A stretch of 64,000 bases of DNA, from assembly GCA_025331445.1 (NCBI GenBank), contig JAIWNE010000004.1:652922-716921 (forward strand), given 5' to 3'. A program made the translations under genes and the position numbers. Positions 24,199 to 36,545 of the stretch are shown here, piece by piece; within the stretch, counting starts at the first letter, position 1, and each line of letters begins with the position of its first letter. This DNA comes from Blakeslea trispora. Its lineage: Eukaryota > Mucoromycota > Mucoromycetes > Mucorales > Choanephoraceae. The notes below the pieces were generated by a model. The model was not told the origin of the DNA. It saw nothing but the letters and a program-made list of their open reading frames with translations, and did no database searches.

Positions 24199-26112
24199 TT
24201 ATCTTGTTCTACGAAAACCGGTATCACTACTGAAAAAGAAGTTTCGAAGTTTTCTGCATCGGATTTCAACATAGCCAAATATGAGGTTGGTCTTTAGAGC
24301 ATCTTCCATCTTCTGCTCAGGCAAGGTTTCAAAGATATTCTTGTCTGTACCTATAAATGGATATTGTTTGCGCTTATCAAAATAAGTTTGTGCCGCTAGA
24401 GCATTTCTTGGAGACAATGTTTCAGTGCAAAGCTTATCATCTTCAACATCGTGAGTATCCATTTGCTGCTGCCACACTATGTCATTCTCAGTTTGAATAT
24501 GAGCGATTCTAATGTAACTGGAGAGTCTAGCACACATCATAGTTGTGTTTGAACAGTCTAAGCGAATACCATCCAGCACAATCGTGTCAAGGTCATGATG
24601 AGGCATATTTAAACAGATTACTGTCTGAGATGCCATATTGTTTGAATCAGAGAGTTGTTTGCACTTCTTCATTGAAAGCACTTTAAGTGATCTGCATGTA
24701 CGTGACAAATAATCAAAAAGATGAGTCTCAAACGCAACAAACGTCAAATAGATTTCTGCAAGACGATGTTTCTTGATTTGATTTTCATAACCTGATGGTG
24801 ACGGTACAAGCAATGTTCCCCATTCCAACACAAGGGTTTCTAGTTTCGGACACACATCTAACAAATACTGTAAATCATATTCATGATGATACGTATCACA
24901 CTTTAATTTGAGGTAGGTCAGTCTCTGAAAGCTCTTTAGCAAACGGAATGTGTTTGATAGGTTCATGTTGAATCGCCATTGATCTATCTCTAGCATCGTT
25001 ACAAATGGACTGATGTGCTCTGCCACAAACTTGAATTGTGTATCATTCTTAATCTGATTTGCCTTCTGAATAGGAAAACAAATTTGAGACAAGCGCTGGT
25101 TACCTTTGAGCAATGTCAAGAATGGTAGGTTGAGCCAGCGATCCATGGTTGGACAAGACAACGCAAGTATCTCTATATGACGACATTTTCTCACCAAATT
25201 TAGAAATAGCTCTTCTTCTATTTGAGATGTTTTGTTCAAAATTTCGTGTGAATCATAGTGAACATCCAACTGTAAATGTTGTAGATTTGAGTATTTGTAA
25301 GCGATATAAAGCAGCCATATATATGGTGTATGGTGTGTGTCCCAATGAAGGTACCTCAGCTCAGAAGCTTCAAGGCATCTGGTTATTTGTTGAGCCACAA
25401 GCTTGTCAGAGCCGATGGGCATCTGTATAGTATTTCCTATGATCGAAAGCTTCTTTAGCTTTGGTAATAAGCTATGTAACAACTCAATGTCTAGAAGATT
25501 CAGTTTCAATGCCGGACCTTCCGATCGTTCTCCTCTTATTGTTAGCTCTTCCAGGTAAGGAGTCAATGAGAAAATTGAGCTCAAACGATTGTGTGTCGAT
25601 ACATCCACCAGAATGTGACTTTCGATAGTGATGCTAGTAAGTGTGCCTCCCAAATACTGCAGTGACAAAAAGGCCTCATTGAGACAAGCAAGTGTAGGTA
25701 TCTTGCGCATACGCTTCCAAGAATCAAGTGTACAATACGAGACACACATTTTCCAAGAGGTGGGATCAAAATCTAAACTTTCCAAATTAGGGCATAACTC
25801 TGGTAAGGATTCCAACAAAAGATAAGGTAATTTAGGCTCTGGCCATTTCTTTTGAAAGCAGATCGGTTTTCGCGACTGAACTGAGAGGTGTTTGATAGCA
25901 TGACCATTGGGGATGATAGAGTCACGAAGCGAGACTTGAAGTGCTTCATGCAATATTTTGAATTGGTCAAAACTTTTTACGGAAATGGTATGGTATAGTG
26001 AATATCGGAAAGCTTCATGCCAACTGTGACATGTAGACAAACTGGCTATTTTGTCTGTTGCATCTAGATAAGATGCTATTTGAATCAATATTTCCGTAGG
26101 CAATACAATCAT
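24199..26112 (-). CDS. F-box protein with leucine-rich repeats
   Basis: A single exon of 637 residues. The start at 26112 was chosen because MIVLPTEILIQIASYLDATDK begins an F-box directly (about residues 1-45), while the 59-residue in-frame upstream extension is low complexity. The remainder holds irregular leucine-rich repeats (LPELCPNLESLDFD, LLPKLKKLSIIGN, LLDVCPKLETLVLEWG, CRSLKVLSMKKCKQL). The F-box would bind Skp1 in an SCF ubiquitin ligase and the LRR part would choose the substrate. Large, fast-evolving F-box/LRR families are common in Mucorales; the substrate is unknown. The C-terminus ends in a basic, aromatic tail. Confidence 0.88.
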   Translation of the reverse strand: MIVLPTEILIQIASYLDATDKIASLSTCHSWHEAFRYSLYHTISVKSFDQFKILHEALQVSLRDSIIPNGHAIKHLSVQSRKPICFQKKWPEPKLPYLLLESLPELCPNLESLDFDPTSWKMCVSYCTLDSWKRMRKIPTLACLNEAFLSLQYLGGTLTSITIESHILVDVSTHNRLSSIFSLTPYLEELTIRGERSEGPALKLNLLDIELLHSLLPKLKKLSIIGNTIQMPIGSDKLVAQQITRCLEASELRYLHWDTHHTPYIWLLYIAYKYSNLQHLQLDVHYDSHEILNKTSQIEEELFLNLVRKCRHIEILALSCPTMDRWLNLPFLTLLKGNQRLSQICFPIQKANQIKNDTQFKFVAEHISPFVTMLEIDQWRFNMNLSNTFRLLKSFQRLTYLKLKCDTYHHEYDLQYLLDVCPKLETLVLEWGTLLVPSPSGYENQIKKHRLAEIYLTFVAFETHLFDYLSRTCRSLKVLSMKKCKQLSDSNNMASQTVICLNMPHHDLDTIVLDGIRLDCSNTTMMCARLSSYIRIAHIQTENDIVWQQQMDTHDVEDDKLCTETLSPRNALAAQTYFDKRKQYPFIGTDKNIFETLPEQKMEDALKTNLIFGYVEIRCRKLRNFFFSSDTGFRRTR

Positions 26113-26711
26113 CAGTGAGAAAAAAAATGAGGAATAAAGTGAAAGAGAGATAGATGAGAATGCGTAAATTGTTTGTTTTTCTGTTATGTTGCATAAAAAT
26201 ACTATTTCTGGAAACCAAAGGTTGCTCAGTCTTGGCCGTATAAATTGCATTATAAAAAAAAGAGACAATGTGCCTTCGATCAGTTGCAAACTATTTGTGG
26301 TATTTAATACAACACTATGCTGAGCATACTCTTGCTTTTGCTACACTTTAGCTCAGGAGTAGTCTCTTACGAAACAGAATCTCCGCTTCACAAACATATT
26401 CTTTGTTTACATCAACCATGAGGCAATACTGCCTCAAAAAAGTAAGCCTTATGACAATGAATTGATGTGGCAAACATATGATTTTGTACACCTTTTCAGG
26501 AAATATATTGCACTCTAAGAAAAATTTAAGTGTCGAAACGAATTCTAGCAGAATTGATTGAGACACTCGAATCTCTTTGAGTTCAACTAAGATACTTTCT
26601 TTGACGTACTAGATACTATTTGATTTCGGTTTTTCTTTCGTTTTGTTCTGTTTGCCCTGGATTAGCAATCAAATTTATTAATTTGTATTCTTATGTCTAA
26701 CTTAGTAAGAA
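26113..26711. other. Intergenic spacer
   Basis: About 600 bp upstream of the F-box gene and downstream of a candidate exon. AT-rich. Short minus-strand frames (for example 26348-26566) have no family resemblance. Likely the F-box promoter. Confidence 0.4.
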
Positions 26712-26885
26712 CTATTGGCTTTTGTTCTTCTTGCTGTCATGATCAGAGCTGAGAGAGGTCTCGTCATAACCAGCTTCAATATCATTTGCTTGATTGAGCA
26801 AAGCAGCTCTCTTGCCCATTGGCTTTCTTGAACCTTCTGCAGCAAACAACAATCTTCTCTTTGCAGAAGCAGCACTGGGAATAGA
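26712..26885 (-). CDS. Orphan C-terminal coding exon (partial gene)
   Basis: The frame reading [18 protein letters not shown], then RKPMGKRAALLNQANDIEAG and a charged end (DHDSKKNKSQ) has protein-like composition and stops at 26712-26714. It is preceded by ATTAG at 26886-26890, a plausible acceptor. I could not find an upstream exon that joins in frame; the best donor (GTGTGT at about 27071) is out of phase. It may be the last exon of a small nuclear protein whose start I have missed, or a remnant. The family is not recognised. Confidence 0.35.
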   Translation of the reverse strand, partial: SIPSAASAKRRLLFAAEGSRKPMGKRAALLNQANDIEAGYDETSLSSDHDSKKNKSQ

Positions 26886-27225
26886 CTAATTTTTAGTCAT
26901 CTAACCCCCCCCCTGAGCTATTTACTCAGCCTTAAGAATGATCATATTCCCAAGTGATTAGAAGAAGAAAAAAATACTCGGTATATTCTTGCCTTTATCA
27001 AGTGTTGCTTTTATTACTTTAGACAAAAAAGAAGTATAAAGCCAGTTTGAAAGATAGAAGTGGATACAAACACACCTATAGATGACTTGGCTCTTGTTGG
27101 TGTTTTATCAGGTATTGAGAAGTAAAGCGTTCACATCTCTTTAAGCATGTGATCCGTCTCTTTTCTTTTTTGAACGATGCCCATGTCTTTTCTTTCTCGA
27201 GAATAAAAGGTGGCTGTTGTGATGC

Positions 27226-27495
27226 TTAGAGTTGAGCTGGAGCAGTTTGCCATTGTGTACGATCCATTGGACAGATTTCACCTTTTGTTGAATTTTGAAA
27301 CCAGGTCAAGATACAATGAAGATGGAACACATGTGTACATTGACCCCATATTAGAGGACAATCGTCTCCAGGTATTTTACAGGTAGGGCAGCAGGCATCG
27401 TAATCAGCATGACAGATGCCGCAAACATCCTCTTCATCTTTCACCTTCCAAGACCACCTTGCACCCATGTTCCAGGCGATAACATTTACTTTCAT
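27226..27495 (-). CDS. APC11: Anaphase-promoting complex subunit 11 (RING-H2)
   Basis: A single exon of 89 residues, the usual Apc11 length. The Zn ligands are in family order: CGICHADYDACCPTC, PGDDCPLIWGQCTHVFH, LHCILTW and CPMDR, including the extra Cys pair that binds Apc11's additional zinc. The N-terminal MKVNVIAWNMGARWSWKV is the beta strand that inserts into the Apc2 cullin. It recruits E2 enzymes to the APC/C, the ubiquitin ligase that drives anaphase and mitotic exit. Complete and unbroken. Confidence 0.95.
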   Translation of the reverse strand: MKVNVIAWNMGARWSWKVKDEEDVCGICHADYDACCPTCKIPGDDCPLIWGQCTHVFHLHCILTWFQNSTKGEICPMDRTQWQTAPAQL

Positions 27496-28052
27496 TGTTG
27501 CGACAAAAAAAAAATCAAACAGAAAAGAAAATCAAATTCACAAACAATTCAAGACATGCTACAGTGCCCTTAAAATCGGATCAAATGATGCGCACGAAAC
27601 ACAAAATAGACAGACAGACAACAGAATACAAGGTACATTACTCAAGAAAAGTGTCAGTCTAAAGTCTACTGCTTTTTGAGGTGTTTTATAGGACTCAATC
27701 AGGCCTAAACCAGGCTTGAATTTAAATCGAGAATAACAGTATTTATTGATTGAGTTGATTAAATCAAAGGATGATACATTGCTTATTTCGAGAAAGAAAA
27801 TGTTTCCAATAGTGTTGATAAGAGATAAGAAGCAAAAAAAAGAAGAGTCTTTTCTGAGTTTTAAGTTAGATTAAGATAATCTGAAAACTTTGGTTGGTTT
27901 AATCTCAAGCAAAAAAAAAAAAATCGCTTACTTTGTGTGACAATTGAGTTACTCTCTCTTACTAAATATGAGTCAACATTTCAAAAAATTTTCTTTCTTC
28001 TTCTCTCCTTTTTTCTTTTTTTCTTGCCTTTCTTTGGCCGACAATTGATAAC
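27496..28052. other. Divergent promoter region
   Basis: About 560 bp between the divergent APC11 and carrier genes, so it probably carries both promoters. T/C-rich tract at 27992-28035 directly upstream of the carrier start. No other feature seen. Confidence 0.4.
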
Positions 28053-29260
28053 ATGGACACTCAGCAAGTAACGAATCCCTCTGCATTACTACTAAAGCCA
28101 GAGAACACAACTATCTCTCTTCCTCAAATCAATGAAAAGTCTGCCCTTCGTCAACAATTGGACGATCTTGTGTTTGGCTCTGTAAGCTGATTTGCCTATC
28201 AGAAGAACAACATAAACTTACGTTATTTGACAGGTTGCCGGAATGATTGGCAAGTTCGTCGAATATCCATTTGATACCATCAAAGTTAGACTTCAAACCC
28301 AGCCTTTGGATCGACCTTATTATACAGGTCCTTGGGATTGTTTCAGAACTACTTTGAAACAAGAAGGCCTTAAGGGCTTATTTACTGTAAGAATATGACC
28401 TATTATAGTCTTTGAAGAAAGTGTTAAATGTGTTCATTAGGGTATGTCATCTCCTCTGGTAGGATCCATGGTAGAGAATGCAGCCTTGTTTGTTGGTTAC
28501 AGACAAGTTCAAAGAGTTATCCGAGACTATTCAGCTTCCGCTGAAGAAAAAGAAATGTACAAGACAATGACTGAAGACGAATTGCCTTCTCTATCCATCA
28601 ATCAATTGGTCTTGGCTGGTGGTGCTTCTGGTGCTATTGCCTCATTTGTTTTGACTCCGGTTGAATTGATTAAATGCAAATTGCAAGTTCAGGTTGGAAG
28701 TCAAGCCCCAATTCATGGTGTGCAATTTACAGGACCATTTCATGTCATTCGCCATGTAGTGCAGACACATGGTGTATCTGGATTTTATAGAGGCTTTTTA
28801 GCAACGCTTTTGAGAGAGACAGGTGGTGGCATGTTCTGGTTTGGTGCATATGAATACACATGTGCTAAATTCATTCAATACCGTGAATCAAAGACAGGAG
28901 AAAAAGTGTCAAAGAAGGATTTGTCGCCTTCAGAGCTCATGCTTGGTGGTGCTCTTGGTGGCATGGCTTATAATCTATCATTATTCCCAGTGGATGTGAT
29001 CAAATCTCAAATGCAGACAGATGAACAACTTACTACATCTGGAACCAAACAAAAGACATTTGTTCAAACAGCAAGAGAGCTGTACAAGGCAGGTGGCTAC
29101 AAGGCTTTCTATAGAGGCTGTGGAATCACAGTAGCCCGTAGTGCACCCACTTCCGCTATTATTTTCCTTACCTATGTAAGTTGAACTGATTTGTTATATC
29201 AGAATATGTTTCTAATGTGTATATTTTCTATAGGAATTACTTAGCCGTCATTTCGGATAA
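28053..29260 (+). CDS. ORT1: Mitochondrial ornithine-type carrier (SLC25)
   Basis: Exons 28053-28181, 28234-28386, 28441-29175 and 29234-29260 encode 347 residues with three SLC25 repeats. Signature motifs are PFDTIKVRLQ in repeat 1, PVELIKCKLQ in repeat 2 and PVDVIKSQMQ in repeat 3. Repeat 1 GMIGKFVEYPFDT, GMSSPLVGSMVENAALF and the third-repeat FPVDVIKSQMQT resemble the ornithine/basic amino acid carriers (yeast Ort1, human ORC) that exchange matrix ornithine for cytosolic substrates in arginine metabolism. The last exon adds only ELLSRHFG. Substrate assignment is by resemblance; a carnitine or other basic-substrate carrier is the main alternative. Confidence 0.88.
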
Positions 29261-29450
29261 TTTTAATACCCCCCCCCTCATCTGTTTTTTTATTTATCAT
29301 GTTTAACAAATATTAAAAAATAGAAAAAGTTTCATTGTTTTTGCTTTATATTAACATTGTTACCCGTATACTTTTCTTTAAAAAAAAAGAGTCTTGGATT
29401 TTATTGATTGCATGGCCTTTCTCATAAGAAATGAAAACCTTCGAGTGGGA

Positions 29451-29701
29451 CTACAGCTCAACAGCAAGTCCATAGGAAAGAAATCGCATGAATTTTATCC
29501 AAACTTCTATCAACTTGAGCTTCAAGAACAAGGAATAAATTGCAAAGTGAAGAAGCAACTTCTGTCGCTCTTACCAGTGGTGACTGGGCAGTTGAAGCGA
29601 TTGCCTATTTCTTGAACCTTGCTTCTAAGCTCTTCCATGTTTGCAAACTTGGCACCTACAAAAAAAAAGAAGAATGCCTTACTCATCAAAGACAATGCCA
29701 T
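29451..29701 (-). CDS. Possible small spliced protein, 51 residues
   Basis: A three-exon reading frame with consensus GTAAG donors and TAG acceptors is open from MALSLMSAKFANMEELRSK through VQEIGNRFNCPVTT to a terminal FLSYGLAVEL. Two introns of about 60 nt remove in-frame stops. The family is not recognised and the product is very small. It could be a real micro-protein or a chance alignment of splice signals, and transcript evidence would decide. It lies between the convergent carrier and the phosphofructokinase promoter. Confidence 0.35.
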
Positions 29702-29955
29702 TGTCACACACAAACATTTACTTGGATTTCATTGGCTAGAATAGACTAACTTTCGAATATTAGAACACGCCATAAACAACGGAGTAACAAAATGAGAACA
29801 AAAAAGAAAAGCTGAAACAACTTGTTGTATTTTCTTTTCTTTTCTTCTCGACAAACAAACAACAAGACAATCAAACTGAATAAATCAAGGTAATTGTGAG
29901 ATAAAGCTTGATGTCAAGACTATTTTATCTGACAACATAGATCATCTATCAAGAC

Positions 29956-32984
<3,029 letters not shown>

Positions 32985-34461
32985 TCTTTTTGTACTTTCA
33001 ATAAATATTTCTCCATTACAGACTGGCTTGATTGGCACAAAATAGAATGGTTAAACATCAAGAAGGTTACTTGATTGTATTTAAGATTTTTGTATCGAGG
33101 CAAAACTTGCTAAAGGCAGTACAAAGAACCTCTTGTACCTCATATTCCTCCATCGTCATGGAGATAAAAAAAAAAAAAATTATCTGATTTTTTTTTTTGG
33201 CTCTGTCATATAAAAGTTCATCCTTCTCACATGTTCCCTTTCTAAGTGACATACAAAATGATCTTTCTAGACAATAAAATTAGGTGAAAACATTTCCGTC
33301 GTTTTGGGGGAGGGGGCTGACTTGACACATTTGGTTGATAGAGTACCAAATATATTTGACAGCCTAATTCAATTAATAAAATACAGTTGCATGATTTTAA
33401 AAAAACATATCTCTATTAGGGCGAGTGTTATCGATTGTATTGCTATTGATCGATATCAATAAAATCCTCAAAACCGAATTCATGTATAATCATTGGTGAT
33501 TTAGTGTACCATTCTCAAATGAAAGATTACATTCTCAAGGAACATAAAACCAAAAACCTTTCCGTCCTGTACGCTTCTTTCTAAGGGAATATGAGTATTC
33601 CTCACCTCTATAAAAAAAAAGAGTCAATGCCAAACTGCTCTTTCATCACAAAGAAACGCATCTCATCCTCTTAGAAAAAGTAATCTCAGTTGTTATTGCG
33701 CAAATGTTTCATATGTTCAAATCTTCTTACTTTTTTGCTTGGAAGCCCTATAAACATTTCTAGATTGTTCTTATGCAAAAAAAAAAAGAAAGCGATACGG
33801 TAATATTCCAACTGGTCATAATCCTCTAACTGCTTTAGTTCTCCAAAAAATAGGTGTGAAATCAAACTCTTGACTGTGATAGCGATCAGCTGAATGATTA
33901 GCATTTGCGCTTCTCATTCGTAAGTGCATTTACTGGCAATACCTTCCAATAGGAGCACAGAATCATAGGGCCAAATCAATTGATTTGTTGGAATGAATCT
34001 AGAGGAACTTGAGGTTGATACGAACCAAAATGCTGGTAAGAAGATAGGTAATATGTGTAAAAATGAGGTAGACAGTAAAATATGATAAAGAAGAAGAAGA
34101 AAAGGCGATGCTGTAAGAATTGTATCAGGGATAGGTTTATAGAAAACAAATAATCATGGTGGTGGCATATTGAAGTACTGATTTGACAATGTGACTTTTA
34201 CCCCCAAAAAGGACAAAGAACAAACTCAAAATCAAGCGACTTTTACTTTACTAAATTTAATCTTTGAACTGTTATCAGTTCTACTATCTAATTTTGATTG
34301 GTTGCTTTGACAGTGACAATAAATGACTATCGTTCTCGTAAATCCGTATTATCGGAATAAGGTCGCATATATAAAAAAAAAGGGATTCATGAATATCTCT
34401 GAAATACTCTCATATACTTTTTCTTTTTTTTTTAAACTTTTTCCCCCCTCCAGAAAATCAA
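32985..34461. other. Intergenic; weak spliced frames on the minus strand
   Basis: About 1.5 kb. On the minus strand between 33966 and 33535 short frames (MILCSYWK, LIAITVKSLISHLFFGELKQ, MFIGLPSKK, YSLRKKRTGRKGFWFYVP) can be joined through plausible splice sites into about 70 residues, but one acceptor choice is forced and no family is recognised, so I do not call a gene. There are long A/T runs at 33171-33200 and 33777-33788, a G-rich tract at 33305 and a C6 run at 34443 just before the acetyltransferase start. Confidence 0.35.
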
Positions 34462-35121
34462 ATGAATTACAATATCAGAGAATATGCCATCCTGCGTAAC
34501 CAGATTATTGATTGGGATGTATTTGGTTTGCAAAATCCTTGGGCCATCAACCAAAATAAACTAGAGAACAAGAAAGGCATTCCAAAAAATTGTGTGGCCA
34601 TCTATCATCGAGTGAATACAAATCAAGAGACCTTGGAAGAAACACTCTACCTGACAACCTGGGACATAGAGTACAAAGCTGAATTTAAGAGTCTAAGTCT
34701 CGTTTGGGTTCAAGAGCACTTTAAAGTAGAAGAATCTGACATAAAGCAATTAGACACGCCAGAACAAGTCATTATTCAGCCTGGAGGAGAGATTTTCTTT
34801 TTGTTGGATTATGGTCACCGAGTCGTTGGTGTTGTTGCCATGGTTCTCCATGGTGATACTTACGAACTAGCGAAAATGACTGTGAGAAAGGAATGTACCG
34901 GTAGAGGCTATGCTCATATCCTCATGCGAGAGTCTATTGATTGGGCAAGAGAAAAAGGCTGTCCTTCTATTGAGCTCATGTCCAATGTTGTGCTAGAAAA
35001 CGCCATCTTATTATACAAGAAATACGGATTTGAAACTATTCATCTGGGTCCTCATCCTGCTTATGCTCGCTGTAATATCATAATGCGTTTGACATTTCAA
35101 GATACTACACCATGTAAATAA
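34462..35121 (+). CDS. GNAT-family N-acetyltransferase
   Basis: A single exon of 219 residues. The C-terminal half carries the GNAT fold: VVGVVAMVLHGDTYELAKMTVRK gives strands 3-4, followed by the acetyl-CoA pyrophosphate loop in RKECTGRGYAHILM (Q/R-x-x-G-x-G/A pattern) and IELMSNVVLENAILLYKKYGF, the usual end of the domain. The N-terminal half (about 100 residues) is not recognised and is rich in charged and aromatic residues. The substrate is unknown. The start ATG follows a C/T-rich leader by 10 bp and no other in-frame ATG lies upstream. Confidence 0.85.
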   Translation: MNYNIREYAILRNQIIDWDVFGLQNPWAINQNKLENKKGIPKNCVAIYHRVNTNQETLEETLYLTTWDIEYKAEFKSLSLVWVQEHFKVEESDIKQLDTPEQVIIQPGGEIFFLLDYGHRVVGVVAMVLHGDTYELAKMTVRKECTGRGYAHILMRESIDWAREKGCPSIELMSNVVLENAILLYKKYGFETIHLGPHPAYARCNIIMRLTFQDTTPCK

Positions 35122-36146
35122 AATGTAACAATGATGGTTATTGTAACAAAGCGATCTGAAGGAGATACACACACACGCCTTTCTGAGCATAAACTTGAAC
35201 CCAAAAGATTTGTTTCTAATTGAGTTGACTAGTTGCTTACTTTTGTACTTTATATATTTGTTGCTTTCTTTATTCTTGATTGAATTACCGCTTGTGATCC
35301 TTTGCCAGAATGTGCACTCGTGTGTCATGAACTACAGCTATAAAAAGATGAATAGGTGTATCATTCCTGCTAAAATAATAAATAGCTTTATTGCATTCAA
35401 CATGAAACAGGTTTAGTATTTGTCTTTTTTTTTTTGATAAGCACAAATTTAGTTTTTATCTTGAGAAAACAAACAAACAACGCACCCCCCCTTTTTTTTT
35501 TTGCTTACCTTGACTCTAAATGTAGGATTAGAAAAAGCAGTCAATCGAGTTCATTGTCTACATCTCTCAACTTTTTCCTTCTGCCTGATGCTGCGATTTT
35601 TTTTTTCTCTTTGTGTGTTTACAAATGAAATAAAAAAGCTCCCCCCCCCTAATTGCTACAATGCTTGGTACGTACTATCGTTGCTACTAAAAAGACAAAA
35701 GGAGATTAGCTCTAAAGTTACTGAAATTTCAGTAGTCTCTGAATAAGTTATAAATCACACTTTGCACACTAACTCTTGGCATTCATCAACTTTTTTTCCT
35801 GTACAGTCATAAATTAGGTGAGCCAGACTGATGATTGGCACACAACAACTGTTTTGAGCAATAATGATTAATTTGAAAAAGTTATATTTGCACTACTGAA
35901 TACAAGCAAATGATTAAAATTAAATTTGTGAAAATGATGACTGATTGACATGATGTCAAATTTGACATTTACAGGGCAAAAAAACTGATGCCTGCCATAA
36001 GCGGAGCAAACCAGTGTTCTATTCTTTTTTAGAGTCATTGTCAAATGTTACCCTTAATTTTGGCTTGATGATCGTGTTACAACAGACCGAAATTAGTCTT
36101 CAACAGTGTTGTCAATTAAACAAATCGACCCTCAAACATAGCTGTT

Positions 36147-36191
<45 letters not shown>

Positions 36192-36545
36192 GGAAAGTAT
36201 ACATTGGCATGAAAGTTAATGTGCCTTTTATAGCTTACATCGTAAACCCACTAAATTTGCGATAGAACGCAAACAAATAAAATAAAAAAAATCAATGCAT
36301 TTCCTTTTTTAGAATATCCTTATTTGTTAATATAAAATCTAAAATTAAAAAAAGCAAAAAACAATTAACCAATAAATTGACTGTCTCACTGAGGTTTTTA
36401 TTTTTTTCTCATTTGCGTTCCTTTTTGATGAGGGATCGACGTTGTTAAAGTTTGTGTTCTTATTTTGGCATTTTCAAATGATATAAATTAAAATTAGAAA
36501 TTTGTATTTATTTTTTCGCTTTTTTTTCTCTCTTTTAAAAAACAA
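35122..36545. other. Intergenic, low complexity
   Basis: About 1.4 kb between same-strand genes with homopolymer runs (C7 at 35484, C8 at 35641, several T9-T10). Open frames such as 35195-35746 are driven by these runs. A (GA)n microsatellite lies inside. No gene or RNA was recognised. Confidence 0.4.
36149..36186. repeat. (GA)n microsatellite, about 18 units
   Basis: An uninterrupted run of GA dinucleotides sits about 360 bp upstream of the LtrA-family start codon. It is purine-rich on the plus strand and likely length-variable. Confidence 0.95.

Noticed and set aside
33535..33966. A small minus-strand gene spliced from four short frames
   Set aside because: The splice choice at the last acceptor is forced, the start exon is only eight codons and no family is recognised. 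RNA-seq could revive it.
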